Origin: Corynebacterium minutissimum
Lineage (GTDB): Bacteria; Actinomycetota; Actinomycetes; Mycobacteriales; Mycobacteriaceae
Direction: 5' to 3'
Assembly (NCBI RefSeq): GCF_016889765.1
Contig: NZ_CP069533.1
Location: 62,001 to 126,000, forward strand
DNA length: 64,000 nt
The notes under the pieces are model-generated. The model was given only the letters and a program-made list of their open reading frames with translations. It searched no databases and was not told the origin of the DNA. Each line of letters begins with the position of its first letter. Position 1 is the first letter of the stretch. Positions 1 through 7,153 of this stretch are shown one piece after another. The translations under genes were made by a program, and so were the position numbers.

Positions 1-712
1 CCTTGGCGGTCGCGCGCTGACGATTTCCCGCCACTTCCTCGAGGATCTGGCTGAGACCAACCCGGAGACCTACCTGCCGCGCCTGCGCAAACCGCTGCTT
101 TTGCTGCACTCCCCGATTGATCAGACCGTCGGCATCGATAACGCCCAGAACATCTTCCTCACCACGCGCTACCCCAAATCCCTCGTGGCCTTGGACAAGG
201 CAGACCACCTCGTGACGAAGCAAGGCGCCGCGGCGCGCGCTGCGGATCTCATTGGGGCTTGGGCTGAGCAGTACATTGTGCCGGAAAACCTCCCGGAGCC
301 CGTCGACGCTGCGACCGCCGTCGCCATTCCGGCAATGGGCTCGCGCATGGGAGTCATCGTACGCAGCAACGAGCACACCGTTACTGCTGACCGCACAAAG
401 AAGGACGGCGGCAAGGGCCAAGGCTTTACGGCTGAAGGTCTGCTCATGTCGGCCCTCGCCACCGCTACCACCCAAACTCTGAAGGCTGCGGGCAAGGAAC
501 ACAAGGTCGATGCTAAGGCTGTCGAGGCTATCAGCGTTACCGTCGCCCAGGATTCCGACTCCTCCTTTACACGCACCATTTCGCTTCCGGATTCCTTGAG
601 TGCGGCTCAACGCACCGCGCTTGTCGACGCCTCCATGGCCACCCCCATCGACGCCCTCCTCAATGCCACCGTTACGACCACCATCGTGACGAACGAGGCC
701 GTCAGCTCCTAG
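1..712 (+). CDS. alpha/beta hydrolase-OsmC fusion protein, 3' part
   Basis: The gene is cut by the left window edge; the reading frame is open from base 2. The first ~75 visible residues are the end of an alpha/beta hydrolase: LLLLHSPIDQTVG carries the likely catalytic Asp and ALDKADHLV the likely catalytic His. The remaining ~125 residues are an OsmC-like domain. Bifunctional hydrolase-OsmC proteins are a known family, thought to act in peroxide or detoxification chemistry. The two cysteines that OsmC/Ohr peroxidases use are not present: the usual Cys sites read SALATATTQTL and ATPIDALL. So this domain is unlikely to be a thiol peroxidase. It ends 8 bases before the YchJ gene and probably shares its transcript. 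Confidence 0.8.
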   Translation, partial: LGGRALTISRHFLEDLAETNPETYLPRLRKPLLLLHSPIDQTVGIDNAQNIFLTTRYPKSLVALDKADHLVTKQGAAARAADLIGAWAEQYIVPENLPEPVDAATAVAIPAMGSRMGVIVRSNEHTVTADRTKKDGGKGQGFTAEGLLMSALATATTQTLKAAGKEHKVDAKAVEAISVTVAQDSDSSFTRTISLPDSLSAAQRTALVDASMATPIDALLNATVTTTIVTNEAVSS

Positions 713-720
713 GCCCAGCA

Positions 721-1119
721 ATGATCGTTCTCAACCCTCTCGACTCAGGTGCTCGGTGCCCCTGCGGCACAGGTTTAACCTTTGGCGAATGTTGCTCGCG
801 CTACCACGCGGGTACACCTGCGCCCTCGGCGGAGGCTCTTATGCGCTCCCGGTTTAGCGCTTTCGTCACCGGCGACGAAGACTACCTATTGCGCACCTGG
901 GATCCTGAAACCCGCCCCGAGCGCCTGGATTTGGCCGATACCGGCATCCGCTTTTACCGCCTCGACATTATCGACACCGTCGCCGGTGGCCCACTCGATG
1001 ACTCCGGCATCGTCGAATTCGAGGCCTTCTACAAAGGTGCAGCGAAAGGTTCCCAGCGCGAGCGTTCCTCTTTCCGCCGCCAGGACGGGCTGTGGGTCTA
1101 CTCCGCTGGTGAGTTCTAG
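721..1119 (+). CDS. YchJ/UPF0225 family SEC-C protein
   Basis: A 132-residue protein of the YchJ (UPF0225) family. Near the N-terminus, CPCGTG (residues 13-18) and the CC pair at 24-25 form the SEC-C zinc-binding motif. The rest is the NTF2-like YchJ body with the typical EALMRSRFSAFVTGD and FEAFYKG stretches. The molecular role of the family is not established. The ATG follows the hydrolase-OsmC stop by 8 bases, so the two are likely co-transcribed. Length fits short actinobacterial members; E. coli YchJ is slightly longer because it has a second C-terminal SEC-C motif that is absent here. Confidence 0.85.
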   Translation: MIVLNPLDSGARCPCGTGLTFGECCSRYHAGTPAPSAEALMRSRFSAFVTGDEDYLLRTWDPETRPERLDLADTGIRFYRLDIIDTVAGGPLDDSGIVEFEAFYKGAAKGSQRERSSFRRQDGLWVYSAGEF

Positions 1120-1180
1120 CGCCGCCGAGCAATCCCCTCGCCCTCTCAACCGCTGAGCGAAATACCCCCTGAACAGCAAT

Positions 1181-1210
1181 TTGTTGAAGCGAATACCGCT
1201 GGTGTAATCT
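1181..1210 (+). promoter_or_regulatory. candidate promoter of tRNA-Pro
   Basis: TTGTTG (1181-1186) and TAATCT (1205-1210) are separated by 18 bases, and the predicted start lies about 20 bases before the mature tRNA. The -35 is imperfect, so this is a sequence-based guess. Confidence 0.4.
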
Positions 1211-1238
1211 GTAGCAGTTGCACCAATGAGTGCGACGG

Positions 1239-1312
1239 CGGACTATGGCGCAGTTTGGTAGCGCACTACACTGGGGGTGTAGGGGTCGCAGGTTCAAATC
1301 CTGTTAGTCCGA
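1239..1312 (+). tRNA. tRNA-Pro (anticodon GGG)
   Basis: A full cloverleaf can be drawn: acceptor CGGACTA/TAGTCCG, D stem GCGC/GCGC, anticodon stem CTACA/TGTAG with loop CTGGGGG (anticodon GGG), and T stem GCAGG/CCTGT with loop TTCAAAT. Discriminator base A; CCA is not encoded. It reads CCC/CCU proline codons. A strong terminator follows at 1323. Confidence 0.95.
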
Positions 1313-1322
1313 CAGCTTTCCG

Positions 1323-1360
1323 GCTGGTCAGACAAGTTCTGACCAGCTTTCTTCGTTTTT
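1323..1360 (+). terminator. Rho-independent terminator after tRNA-Pro
   Basis: A 10-bp perfect stem GCTGGTCAGA/TCTGACCAGC (1323-1332 with 1338-1347) with a 5-base loop, then TTTCTTCGTTTTT. The T-rich tail is on the plus side, so it ends the tRNA transcript; the hairpin also separates it from the ABC gene converging from the right. Confidence 0.85.
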
Positions 1361-2042
1361 AATGTTCTTTCGCGCGAGTGTCATAGTCCACGAGCCCGTC
1401 GACAAGGTGAACTCGGCGAGGACTCGAGGCTGCGATGTCCTCATCGTGAGTAACCATGACGATCGTCGTGCCCGCAGCATTGATATCACGGAAGATGTCC
1501 ATCACTTGGCGGCTATTCTCACTGTCCAAAGCACCCGTGGGCTCATCAGCGAAGATGATGCGCGGTTTGTTGATCAACGCGCGGCAGATGCCGACTCTTT
1601 GGAGTTGGCCTCCCGAGGCTTCGGTAATGTCGCGGCGCGCTAGGGGTGCTACACCCAAGTTCTGCATGAGTTCGTGCGCTCGTTCCACGAGCTCATCCCG
1701 CGGCGCAAGGCCGGCAAGGAAGGCAGGGAAAATGATGTTGTCGAGCACATTGAGGTTAGTGAGCAGGTGGATCTGTTGGAAGACGAAGCCCATCTGTGTC
1801 AGTCGCAGTCGCGCCAATTCCTTCTGGCTGAGCTGGGTGAGGTCTTCGCCGCAGAGTGTCACCTCCCCCGAGGTAACGCTATCCATTCCACTGAGCGCAT
1901 AAAGCAGCGTGGATTTTCCTGACCCAGAAGGCCCGGTAATGGCCACCATGTCCCCGGCAGCAATGTCGACGCTAATTCCGTGAAGCACGGTGTTATCGCC
2001 GAAAGCCTTGGTTACGTTGCGGGCGGACAGAATGGTTGTCAT
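1359..2042 (-). CDS. ABC transporter ATP-binding protein, MacB/LolD type
   Basis: A 227-residue ATPase of the MacB/LolD/FtsE-like branch. Visible motifs are the Walker A GPSGSGKST near residue 38, the Q-loop in FVFQQIHLL, the signature ASGGQLQRVGICRAL, the Walker B RIIFADEPTGALD and the switch His in MVTHDED. It overlaps the stop of the 787-residue FtsX-type permease by 4 bases, so the two are translationally coupled and form one transporter. Family members are mechanotransmitters or exporters of peptides, antibiotics or lipoproteins rather than importers; the substrate here cannot be read from sequence. Confidence 0.9.
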   Translation of the reverse strand: MTTILSARNVTKAFGDNTVLHGISVDIAAGDMVAITGPSGSGKSTLLYALSGMDSVTSGEVTLCGEDLTQLSQKELARLRLTQMGFVFQQIHLLTNLNVLDNIIFPAFLAGLAPRDELVERAHELMQNLGVAPLARRDITEASGGQLQRVGICRALINKPRIIFADEPTGALDSENSRQVMDIFRDINAAGTTIVMVTHDEDIAASSPRRVHLVDGLVDYDTRAKEH

Positions 2043-4402
2043 TGCGCAGTCACCTCCGTGATATGGGTACGGCTGATGGAGCGGCTACCCAGCCAGGTGG
2101 CAGCGGCAACCGAAAGAGAAAGAACGAGCGGAACAAGACCATAAACCAACCAGGGATTAACCATGAGCTGAATCTGGCTGCCACCTTGACCGGCCGCCTC
2201 CATCCCGCCGAAGATGAGTTCCATACCGAGGTTGAACACACCCTCCCCAGCGATGAGGGCCAATACCATTCCAACCGGAACCGCGCACGCCAGCACGGAA
2301 AGAGTCCGAGTGAGGTACTGAGTACGGATGCCGTCGTCGGTGTTGCCCAACGCGCGCTGAATGGCAATCGGCGTCGAGTCGGTAGCAATAAGCATGCGCA
2401 CGAACATCAGCGTGATCAAAGCGGCAAGCAGTGCCGCTGTGGCCAGGATAATAAGAGCCACCGTACGCAGGGAGCGTGCCACGGGTCCAAAGGTTTGCTC
2501 TGCCATGGTCGCCAAAGCGACGGGGTTAGCCTTGGGCCAACGGTGAGACCACTCCTCCAGCACGTCCTCAGACTCAACGCCAGGTTGAAGATCAACCAGC
2601 ACCGTATACCACGTAACATCTTCAGGCTCGGGATCTAACAGCGCCTTAGCAGTCTTGCCGCCGTTGGTGATGTCCTGGTAAGAACCGACGATGGTCAGTG
2701 GTTTGAGTTCACCCTGCACATCCACGGGAATCTTCTCCCCCACCTCATATCCGGTTGCGCTCAAGGACATCAAAGGCAAAGCGATATCGTTAGGGGTTCG
2801 GGGCGCATGGCCCTCGACATAGGCGGTGGGCATGGTGTCGTGGTTGCCGCTGACAATGTTCATGCTGATGCGTTCTCCGGAAGCCGCAAGCACATCGTGA
2901 CGAGACGTTCTGGTGAGGACGTGTTGAGCCACGGAATCTGACTCTTGGAGGGTGGCATCAATGTCGTGAGCAATGTCCGCATCCGCAAGCGATTCCGCAC
3001 GCCAGCCCATGTAAACGTCTGCCTGCGCAATGCCCATGTAGGTGCTGAACCGCGGATCATTGGCTGTGTTGGCTGCAGCGGTGGGCACAATGACGATGAA
3101 GGTAGAAATTGCCAGAACGCAGAAGAGAAGGACGTGCGCGCTCAATCCACGCAGCAGCGCTATAAAGCCCAGACGAATATTGGTCGGTGTCCGCTTCGCC
3201 GTAGCGAGGCGGAGGCGCGGTCCCCTGCCAACCTCCTGTGTGCCTCCTGCTCGGAGCGCCTCCACGGCGCTCGTGCGTCCCACCCTGCACAACATGACGA
3301 GGACAAACAGCACGGTAAGAACAAACATCAGCAGTGCGCCACACATCGCGCCGGCCACACCCGCCGCACCATGCTGCACGCCTTGGTAGGCAGATAGCCG
3401 CCGGGTCATCAGGGGTAACAACCCTAGACCAAGTGCCAGCCCCACTACGGCAGCGACGGCAGCTAGCGCAGCGTATTTCACCAAATACAGCCGCCGGATC
3501 CTGCTCGTGGGTACGCCAATAGCACTGAGCACGCCAATTTCCTTGACATCGTGGCGCAACGTTGTCAGGAACGACAAGCGCAGAACGAGCAACCCCACTA
3601 TGAGAAGAAGCAACGACGCCAAGATAATCGCTCCGGCACTAAACCCCTCGCCCACTGCAATGAACATACGGAAGGTAGCACGGTCCACCGTAGGGCCATT
3701 ATTCGGCAATCCTGCATCCATGTATGCGGTGCTCACAGTTGGGATCTGGGTGTCCGGATCCTGTACCCAGAACTCGATAAGGTACTCTCGCGTGCCGTAG
3801 TAGCGAGCGATATCCACAAAATCCGCTTCGCTGACCGCGATACGCTTGGAACCGGCAATCGGTGGATTCATGATTGAATCCCTCGTGAAACCTACGACCG
3901 ACAATGTTCGCGCACCGGGCCCAGTGCCGATCTCCACAACGTCTCCTACCTGCAGGGAACCCTCAATTTTGTACATGATCGGCATGATGACGGTACCGGG
4001 CTCTACCGCGTCGATGGGCTGGTTGTCCTCATTAAGCAAGAGGTCCCCACTCTTCGGTGGAACAACGAGTGAGTTCTGCTGGACGTTATCGCGTTGGTCC
4101 ACGCCAGCAAAGACAAGGTCAGAGCTGTTGAGGGTCAGCAGTTCGACGACTTGGTGGTCGGTGACATTCGGGTTGTCGTGGGCAAACCTGTCAATGCTGT
4201 GCTTATCGACGTCCCCCGCATGCATCTGCACGAGGTGTGGTGCCCGCGCTTGGTCGAGCAAAGCATCGGCTGCCCCGCCCAATTGCGCGATCAGCCCAGC
4301 ACTTGCCGTCGCCAGCGCGACCGAGACCGCCATGAGGGCCGCAACTGCAAAGGTCAACACCGTATTTCGACGGACATCGTTGCGAAGCATTCGGCCAAAC
4401 AT
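2039..4402 (-). CDS. ABC transporter permease with two FtsX domains
   Basis: A large permease with an N-terminal transmembrane helix (about residues 15-40), a long extracytoplasmic domain, a first FtsX helix bundle near residues 255-380, a second extracytoplasmic domain, and a C-terminal FtsX bundle (about 650-780). Two FtsX repeats in one chain mean it can act as a complete permease with dimers of the neighbouring ATPase. I prefer the ATG at 4402 over the upstream in-frame GTG at 4414 because GAGGTGAT sits 7 bases ahead of it, a near-perfect Shine-Dalgarno. A 15-bp inverted repeat lies in the presumed promoter just upstream. Confidence 0.88.
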   Translation of the reverse strand: MFGRMLRNDVRRNTVLTFAVAALMAVSVALATASAGLIAQLGGAADALLDQARAPHLVQMHAGDVDKHSIDRFAHDNPNVTDHQVVELLTLNSSDLVFAGVDQRDNVQQNSLVVPPKSGDLLLNEDNQPIDAVEPGTVIMPIMYKIEGSLQVGDVVEIGTGPGARTLSVVGFTRDSIMNPPIAGSKRIAVSEADFVDIARYYGTREYLIEFWVQDPDTQIPTVSTAYMDAGLPNNGPTVDRATFRMFIAVGEGFSAGAIILASLLLLIVGLLVLRLSFLTTLRHDVKEIGVLSAIGVPTSRIRRLYLVKYAALAAVAAVVGLALGLGLLPLMTRRLSAYQGVQHGAAGVAGAMCGALLMFVLTVLFVLVMLCRVGRTSAVEALRAGGTQEVGRGPRLRLATAKRTPTNIRLGFIALLRGLSAHVLLFCVLAISTFIVIVPTAAANTANDPRFSTYMGIAQADVYMGWRAESLADADIAHDIDATLQESDSVAQHVLTRTSRHDVLAASGERISMNIVSGNHDTMPTAYVEGHAPRTPNDIALPLMSLSATGYEVGEKIPVDVQGELKPLTIVGSYQDITNGGKTAKALLDPEPEDVTWYTVLVDLQPGVESEDVLEEWSHRWPKANPVALATMAEQTFGPVARSLRTVALIILATAALLAALITLMFVRMLIATDSTPIAIQRALGNTDDGIRTQYLTRTLSVLACAVPVGMVLALIAGEGVFNLGMELIFGGMEAAGQGGSQIQLMVNPWLVYGLVPLVLSLSVAAATWLGSRSISRTHITEVTAQ

Positions 4403-4432
4403 GGGGTGGATCACCTCACCGTCGAAAGATAG

Positions 4433-4447
4433 CCTTACCCTGTAAGG
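4433..4447. promoter_or_regulatory. inverted repeat, candidate operator for ABC exporter
   Basis: A perfect inverted repeat CCTTAC-CCT-GTAAGG lies 31-45 bases upstream of the permease ATG, next to a possible minus-strand -10 (TATCTT). The position suits a repressor site or an overlapping regulator site; the cognate protein is unknown. Confidence 0.4.
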
Positions 4448-4453
4448 TCGAGT

Positions 4454-5002
4454 TTACTTCAGCACCGCCCTCCCACGTACGGATTGTGCGCCATGATGTC
4501 CCCCACTATATCCTCCGCTTTCCGCACTACCTCCCAAGTACCCACATGGTGCAAAGATTCCACCGCCAAGAAGGGCCGCGAGGAAGAAAGTGCTAACCAT
4601 AGAGGACATATCAGCGTCATTGCCTTCCGCGCCATCGGCTCCGCCGGCAGGAGCCTCACAAGGCTCGGCGGTGGGCTCGCCGGAAGCGGACGGCTCGGAA
4701 AGGTTGACGTTCTGGGTAGCTTTTATGAATGGTGCGATCCCTCGTCCCCCATCGCCCTTGGGCCTACGCCTCTGGCGAACCGCTGCTATTCGAGACTGTG
4801 ATGTTAAGGCCAACACGACACTGGTCAACCACCATGCCGAAATAACCTCCCCCACTCTCGAGCTGCCCACATAGGTCTGGATTTCGAGCCTACCGCTGAA
4901 AACCGACTTGTAGAACTCGTGGGAATCGTGGGCGTTGCCATGGAAAGCAAAGCACGGTGTGCTCTTTACTCTTATGCCGCAACGATGCCCCCGTGTCAGC
5001 AC
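4454..5002 (-). pseudogene. degenerate remnant of a surface-protein paralog
   Basis: An open frame of 182 codons whose residues 130-149 (ADMSSMVSTFFLAALLGGGI) closely match the C-terminal anchor of the collagen-like protein just upstream (VDTSSMVGYSFLAAILGGGL). Before it is a Glu/Pro/Ala/Ser-rich linker, and further upstream a second hydrophobic stretch (about 50-68) followed by RRRPKG. The N-terminal secreted part and signal peptide are missing, no ribosome-binding site is evident, and after the GGGI the frame becomes Gly/Ser-rich nonsense. A different frame continues with a plausible helical tail (about 4459-4560), which suggests a frameshift. Best read as a decayed tandem paralog; a short functional membrane protein cannot be excluded. 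Confidence 0.4.
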
Positions 5003-5022
5003 AACCGTCGATCAACAAGCCC

Positions 5023-5071
5023 ACGAAAAGAGCAAGGCCACACCTCCTGGCTAAGAGCCGGGGATGTGGCC
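5023..5071 (-). terminator. terminator of collagen-like protein gene
   Basis: On the minus strand an imperfect hairpin (GGCCACATCCCC pairing with GGAGGTGTGGCC, 5036-5071) is followed by TTGCTCTTTTC. It lies about 50 bases after the stop of the collagen-like gene and separates it from the downstream remnant. Confidence 0.65.
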
Positions 5072-5122
5072 TCAAACTATTTGCGTGAGCTATCTCGGCT
5101 ACACCGCAGAAAGCCTCCTCAA

Positions 5123-6790
5123 CTAGCGGTCAGCTCGCCACGGGATGCCTTCCTTGGGCAGGTAGCCCAGGAGGTAGAGGTAGTCCATCGCGCCCAAGAC
5201 AGACACGATGAGACCGCCACCAAGGATTGCAGCGAGGAAGGAGTAACCCACCATCGAGGACGTATCGACGTCCTTGCCATCCTTTCCGTCTTTGCCGTCT
5301 ACACCGTCACGACCGTTGAGACCGTTGAGACCATCGCGGCCATCTTGACCGTCGACTCCGTCACGACCAGGTGCGCCGGGGGCACCGTTCATGCCGTTGG
5401 AACCGTCTCGTCCGTCTTTACCGTCAACGCCGTCCTTGCCATCCTCGCCGTCGCGGCCGTCCTTTCCGTCGCGGCCGTCTTCGCCATTGCGGCCGTCCTT
5501 GCCGTCGCGACCGTCTTCGCCGTCGCGGCCGTCCTTTCCGTCGCGACCGGGCTCGCCGTCTTTACCGTCAACGCCGTCTTTGCCGTCGCGGCCAGGCTCG
5601 CCGTCTTTACCGTCAACGCCGTCTTTGCCGTCGCGGCCAGGCTCGCCATCCTTGCCGTCCTTACCGTCAGCGCCCGGTTCAGGGGTTTCAGAGGGCTTGG
5701 TTTCGTCGCTGGGCTTGGTTTCGTCGCTGGGCTTGGTTTCGTCGCTGGGCTTGGTTTCGTCGCTGGGCTTGGTTTCGTCGCTAGGCTTGGTTTCGTCGCT
5801 AGGCTTGGTCTCGTCACTAGGCTTGGTCGGCTCATCGTTGTTGACCTTCTTGCCGTTCAACATGTCAGCACACTTCTGGCCGGCAGGTGCGTTGACCGCG
5901 GCAAGCGCAGAGGCAGAAGTAGAAATACCGCCAAGAGTCTTTTCAATCTCAGCACGTTGGGTGTCGGAAAGCTTCAATTCCTTCGCAGCATTAGCGCCTG
6001 GGAAAAGACCTGCGATTGTTACCGCAGCATTGAAAATCTTGAGGACTACAGACACACCTTTACCAAAGGCACCATCGGCGAACTTGATGAGGTTAGAAAC
6101 GGTCTTCTTTGCTGCATCAGGGTTCTTGAGATCAACCTCCGCGTCTGCGTTGTCAATCCGTCCGATCGCCATGCCCTGTGCGCGAGCCAGGTCCCACGTT
6201 ACGGACTTATCCGCTTCGCCCTTACGAACGAGCTCCTCAATCTTTTCCCACGAGATGGCCCCAATCTTCTTGATGAAATCTGCAGGAACAAGGTCCCCTA
6301 CTACCGGGATAATCTCCCAAACGGTCTGCAGGAGCTTATTGCCACCGTCGTAGAACGCCTTGGCAAGGTCGAGCTTGCGTTCCAGCAGCTGTCCTTCCTT
6401 GCCCGGGGCATCCGAGATTTCACACATCAGCTTGCCGTTCTTTTCCACAGCCGTCACAGTCACGTCGGGCGTCGTGGCTTTGGTGGTCTTCAGCTCGTCG
6501 AGAGTGGATGGTTTCGCATCGTCAGTGCCGTAGAAGCCGAAATCGTTGGCACGGGATTCCCGCTCGATCTCATCGAGAGCGTTGTCACCGGCATTGTTGG
6601 AATCGATGAGGTTGCCGTCTTCGTCAAAGATGGTGCCATTGACGTCCACCGTGTCAGACCCAGACTGCTCATGAACAAAGGCGGAGTCTTCAAGCGCCTC
6701 CACTGCAAATGCCTGAGGTGCAACGATGACGGACGAGAAAGTGGCTACGGCCACCGCAGTGGCGACAATACGGGAGGAAATAGGGCGCAT
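5123..6790 (-). CDS. collagen-like, membrane-anchored surface protein
   Basis: A 555-residue exported protein. Residues 1-29 are a signal peptide (likely cut after AFA). Residues 30-320 form a mostly helical domain with two cysteines (C123, C307) that I do not recognise. Residues 323-364 are seven perfect KPSDET hexapeptides. Residues 373-507 are 45 uninterrupted Gly-X-Y triplets, very rich in GKD, GRD, GED and GVD. The last 48 residues hold a hydrophobic segment (about 517-540) and a short tail. No LPXTG sortase motif is present, so anchoring would be by the membrane helix. Bacterial collagen-like stalks form triple helices that project domains or mediate adhesion; that role is inferred. The ATG at 6790 is preceded by AAGGAAG. 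Confidence 0.88.
   Translation of the reverse strand: MRPISSRIVATAVAVATFSSVIVAPQAFAVEALEDSAFVHEQSGSDTVDVNGTIFDEDGNLIDSNNAGDNALDEIERESRANDFGFYGTDDAKPSTLDELKTTKATTPDVTVTAVEKNGKLMCEISDAPGKEGQLLERKLDLAKAFYDGGNKLLQTVWEIIPVVGDLVPADFIKKIGAISWEKIEELVRKGEADKSVTWDLARAQGMAIGRIDNADAEVDLKNPDAAKKTVSNLIKFADGAFGKGVSVVLKIFNAAVTIAGLFPGANAAKELKLSDTQRAEIEKTLGGISTSASALAAVNAPAGQKCADMLNGKKVNNDEPTKPSDETKPSDETKPSDETKPSDETKPSDETKPSDETKPSDETKPSETPEPGADGKDGKDGEPGRDGKDGVDGKDGEPGRDGKDGVDGKDGEPGRDGKDGRDGEDGRDGKDGRNGEDGRDGKDGRDGEDGKDGVDGKDGRDGSNGMNGAPGAPGRDGVDGQDGRDGLNGLNGRDGVDGKDGKDGKDVDTSSMVGYSFLAAILGGGLIVSVLGAMDYLYLLGYLPKEGIPWRADR
5270..5674 (-). repeat. Gly-X-Y collagen-like coding repeat (45 triplets)
   Basis: Nine-base periodic sequence encoding residues 373-507 of the surface protein with no interruption in the glycine register. 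Units such as GEP-GRD-GKD-GVD-GKD are repeated almost identically three times at the N-terminal side, which points to recent expansion by slippage or unequal crossing over. Confidence 0.95.
5699..5824 (-). repeat. 18-bp tandem repeat encoding KPSDET x7
   Basis: Seven consecutive 18-base units (plus-strand unit tttcgtcgctgggcttgg). Four are identical, two differ by one base and one by three. Each encodes KPSDET, giving a charged Pro-rich spacer between the N-terminal domain and the collagen-like stalk. Copy number is expected to vary among strains. Confidence 0.95.
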
Positions 6791-7153
6791 GGTAGTTCTT
6801 CCTTAATGCTCAATGAAGAATTGCTTACCGCAACACAATTGCGGGATGAGTTTCGGACGAGGCCACAGTACCGCCCTCTAAAATTAATTTCTACACTTGA
6901 GCAACTATTGCCCCTATCTGGGAATCTTAACCACATGCGACATAACACCAGTTCACAGTGTTTACATTCAGAATGTGGATACAGGTAAAACCAAAGACTT
7001 GCCGTCCCCCACGTGGGCACTTCGCGGTAGATCGCGCGGATTCTTAGGTCAGCGCGAGGACCGTTCACTAAAAATATACCCTGCCTTTCCTGAGAGAAAG
7101 ACAGGGAACAGTGACGCAAAACACAGCACCACAAATGAGCCGAAGCCCGAAAG
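6791..7153. other. intergenic region upstream of the collagen-like gene
   Basis: This 363-base AT-richer stretch holds the 5' region of the collagen-like gene and the terminator of the TetR-type gene. A perfect inverted repeat CCGCAA-CACAA-TTGCGG (6828-6844) lies 38-54 bases upstream of the surface-protein ATG and may be an operator or 5'UTR hairpin. I see no convincing coding sequence. Confidence 0.6.
7070..7106 (-). terminator. terminator of the TetR-family gene
   Basis: Minus-strand hairpin CCCTGTCTTTC/GAAAGGCAGGG (7079-7106, one mismatch) followed by TATATTTTT. It lies 48 bases after the stop codon of the regulator gene. Confidence 0.8.

Noticed and set aside
5699..5824. Regular short repeats suggesting a CRISPR array
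   Set aside because: The units are contiguous 18-mers in frame inside a gene with no spacers, and no cas gene is in the window.
4919..6988. 689-codon open frame on the plus strand across the collagen-like gene
   Set aside because: It is the antisense reading of the Gly-X-Y and KPSDET repeats, has repetitive Val/Ala/Phe-rich nonsense, no ribosome-binding site, and conflicts with a well-formed secreted protein on the other strand.
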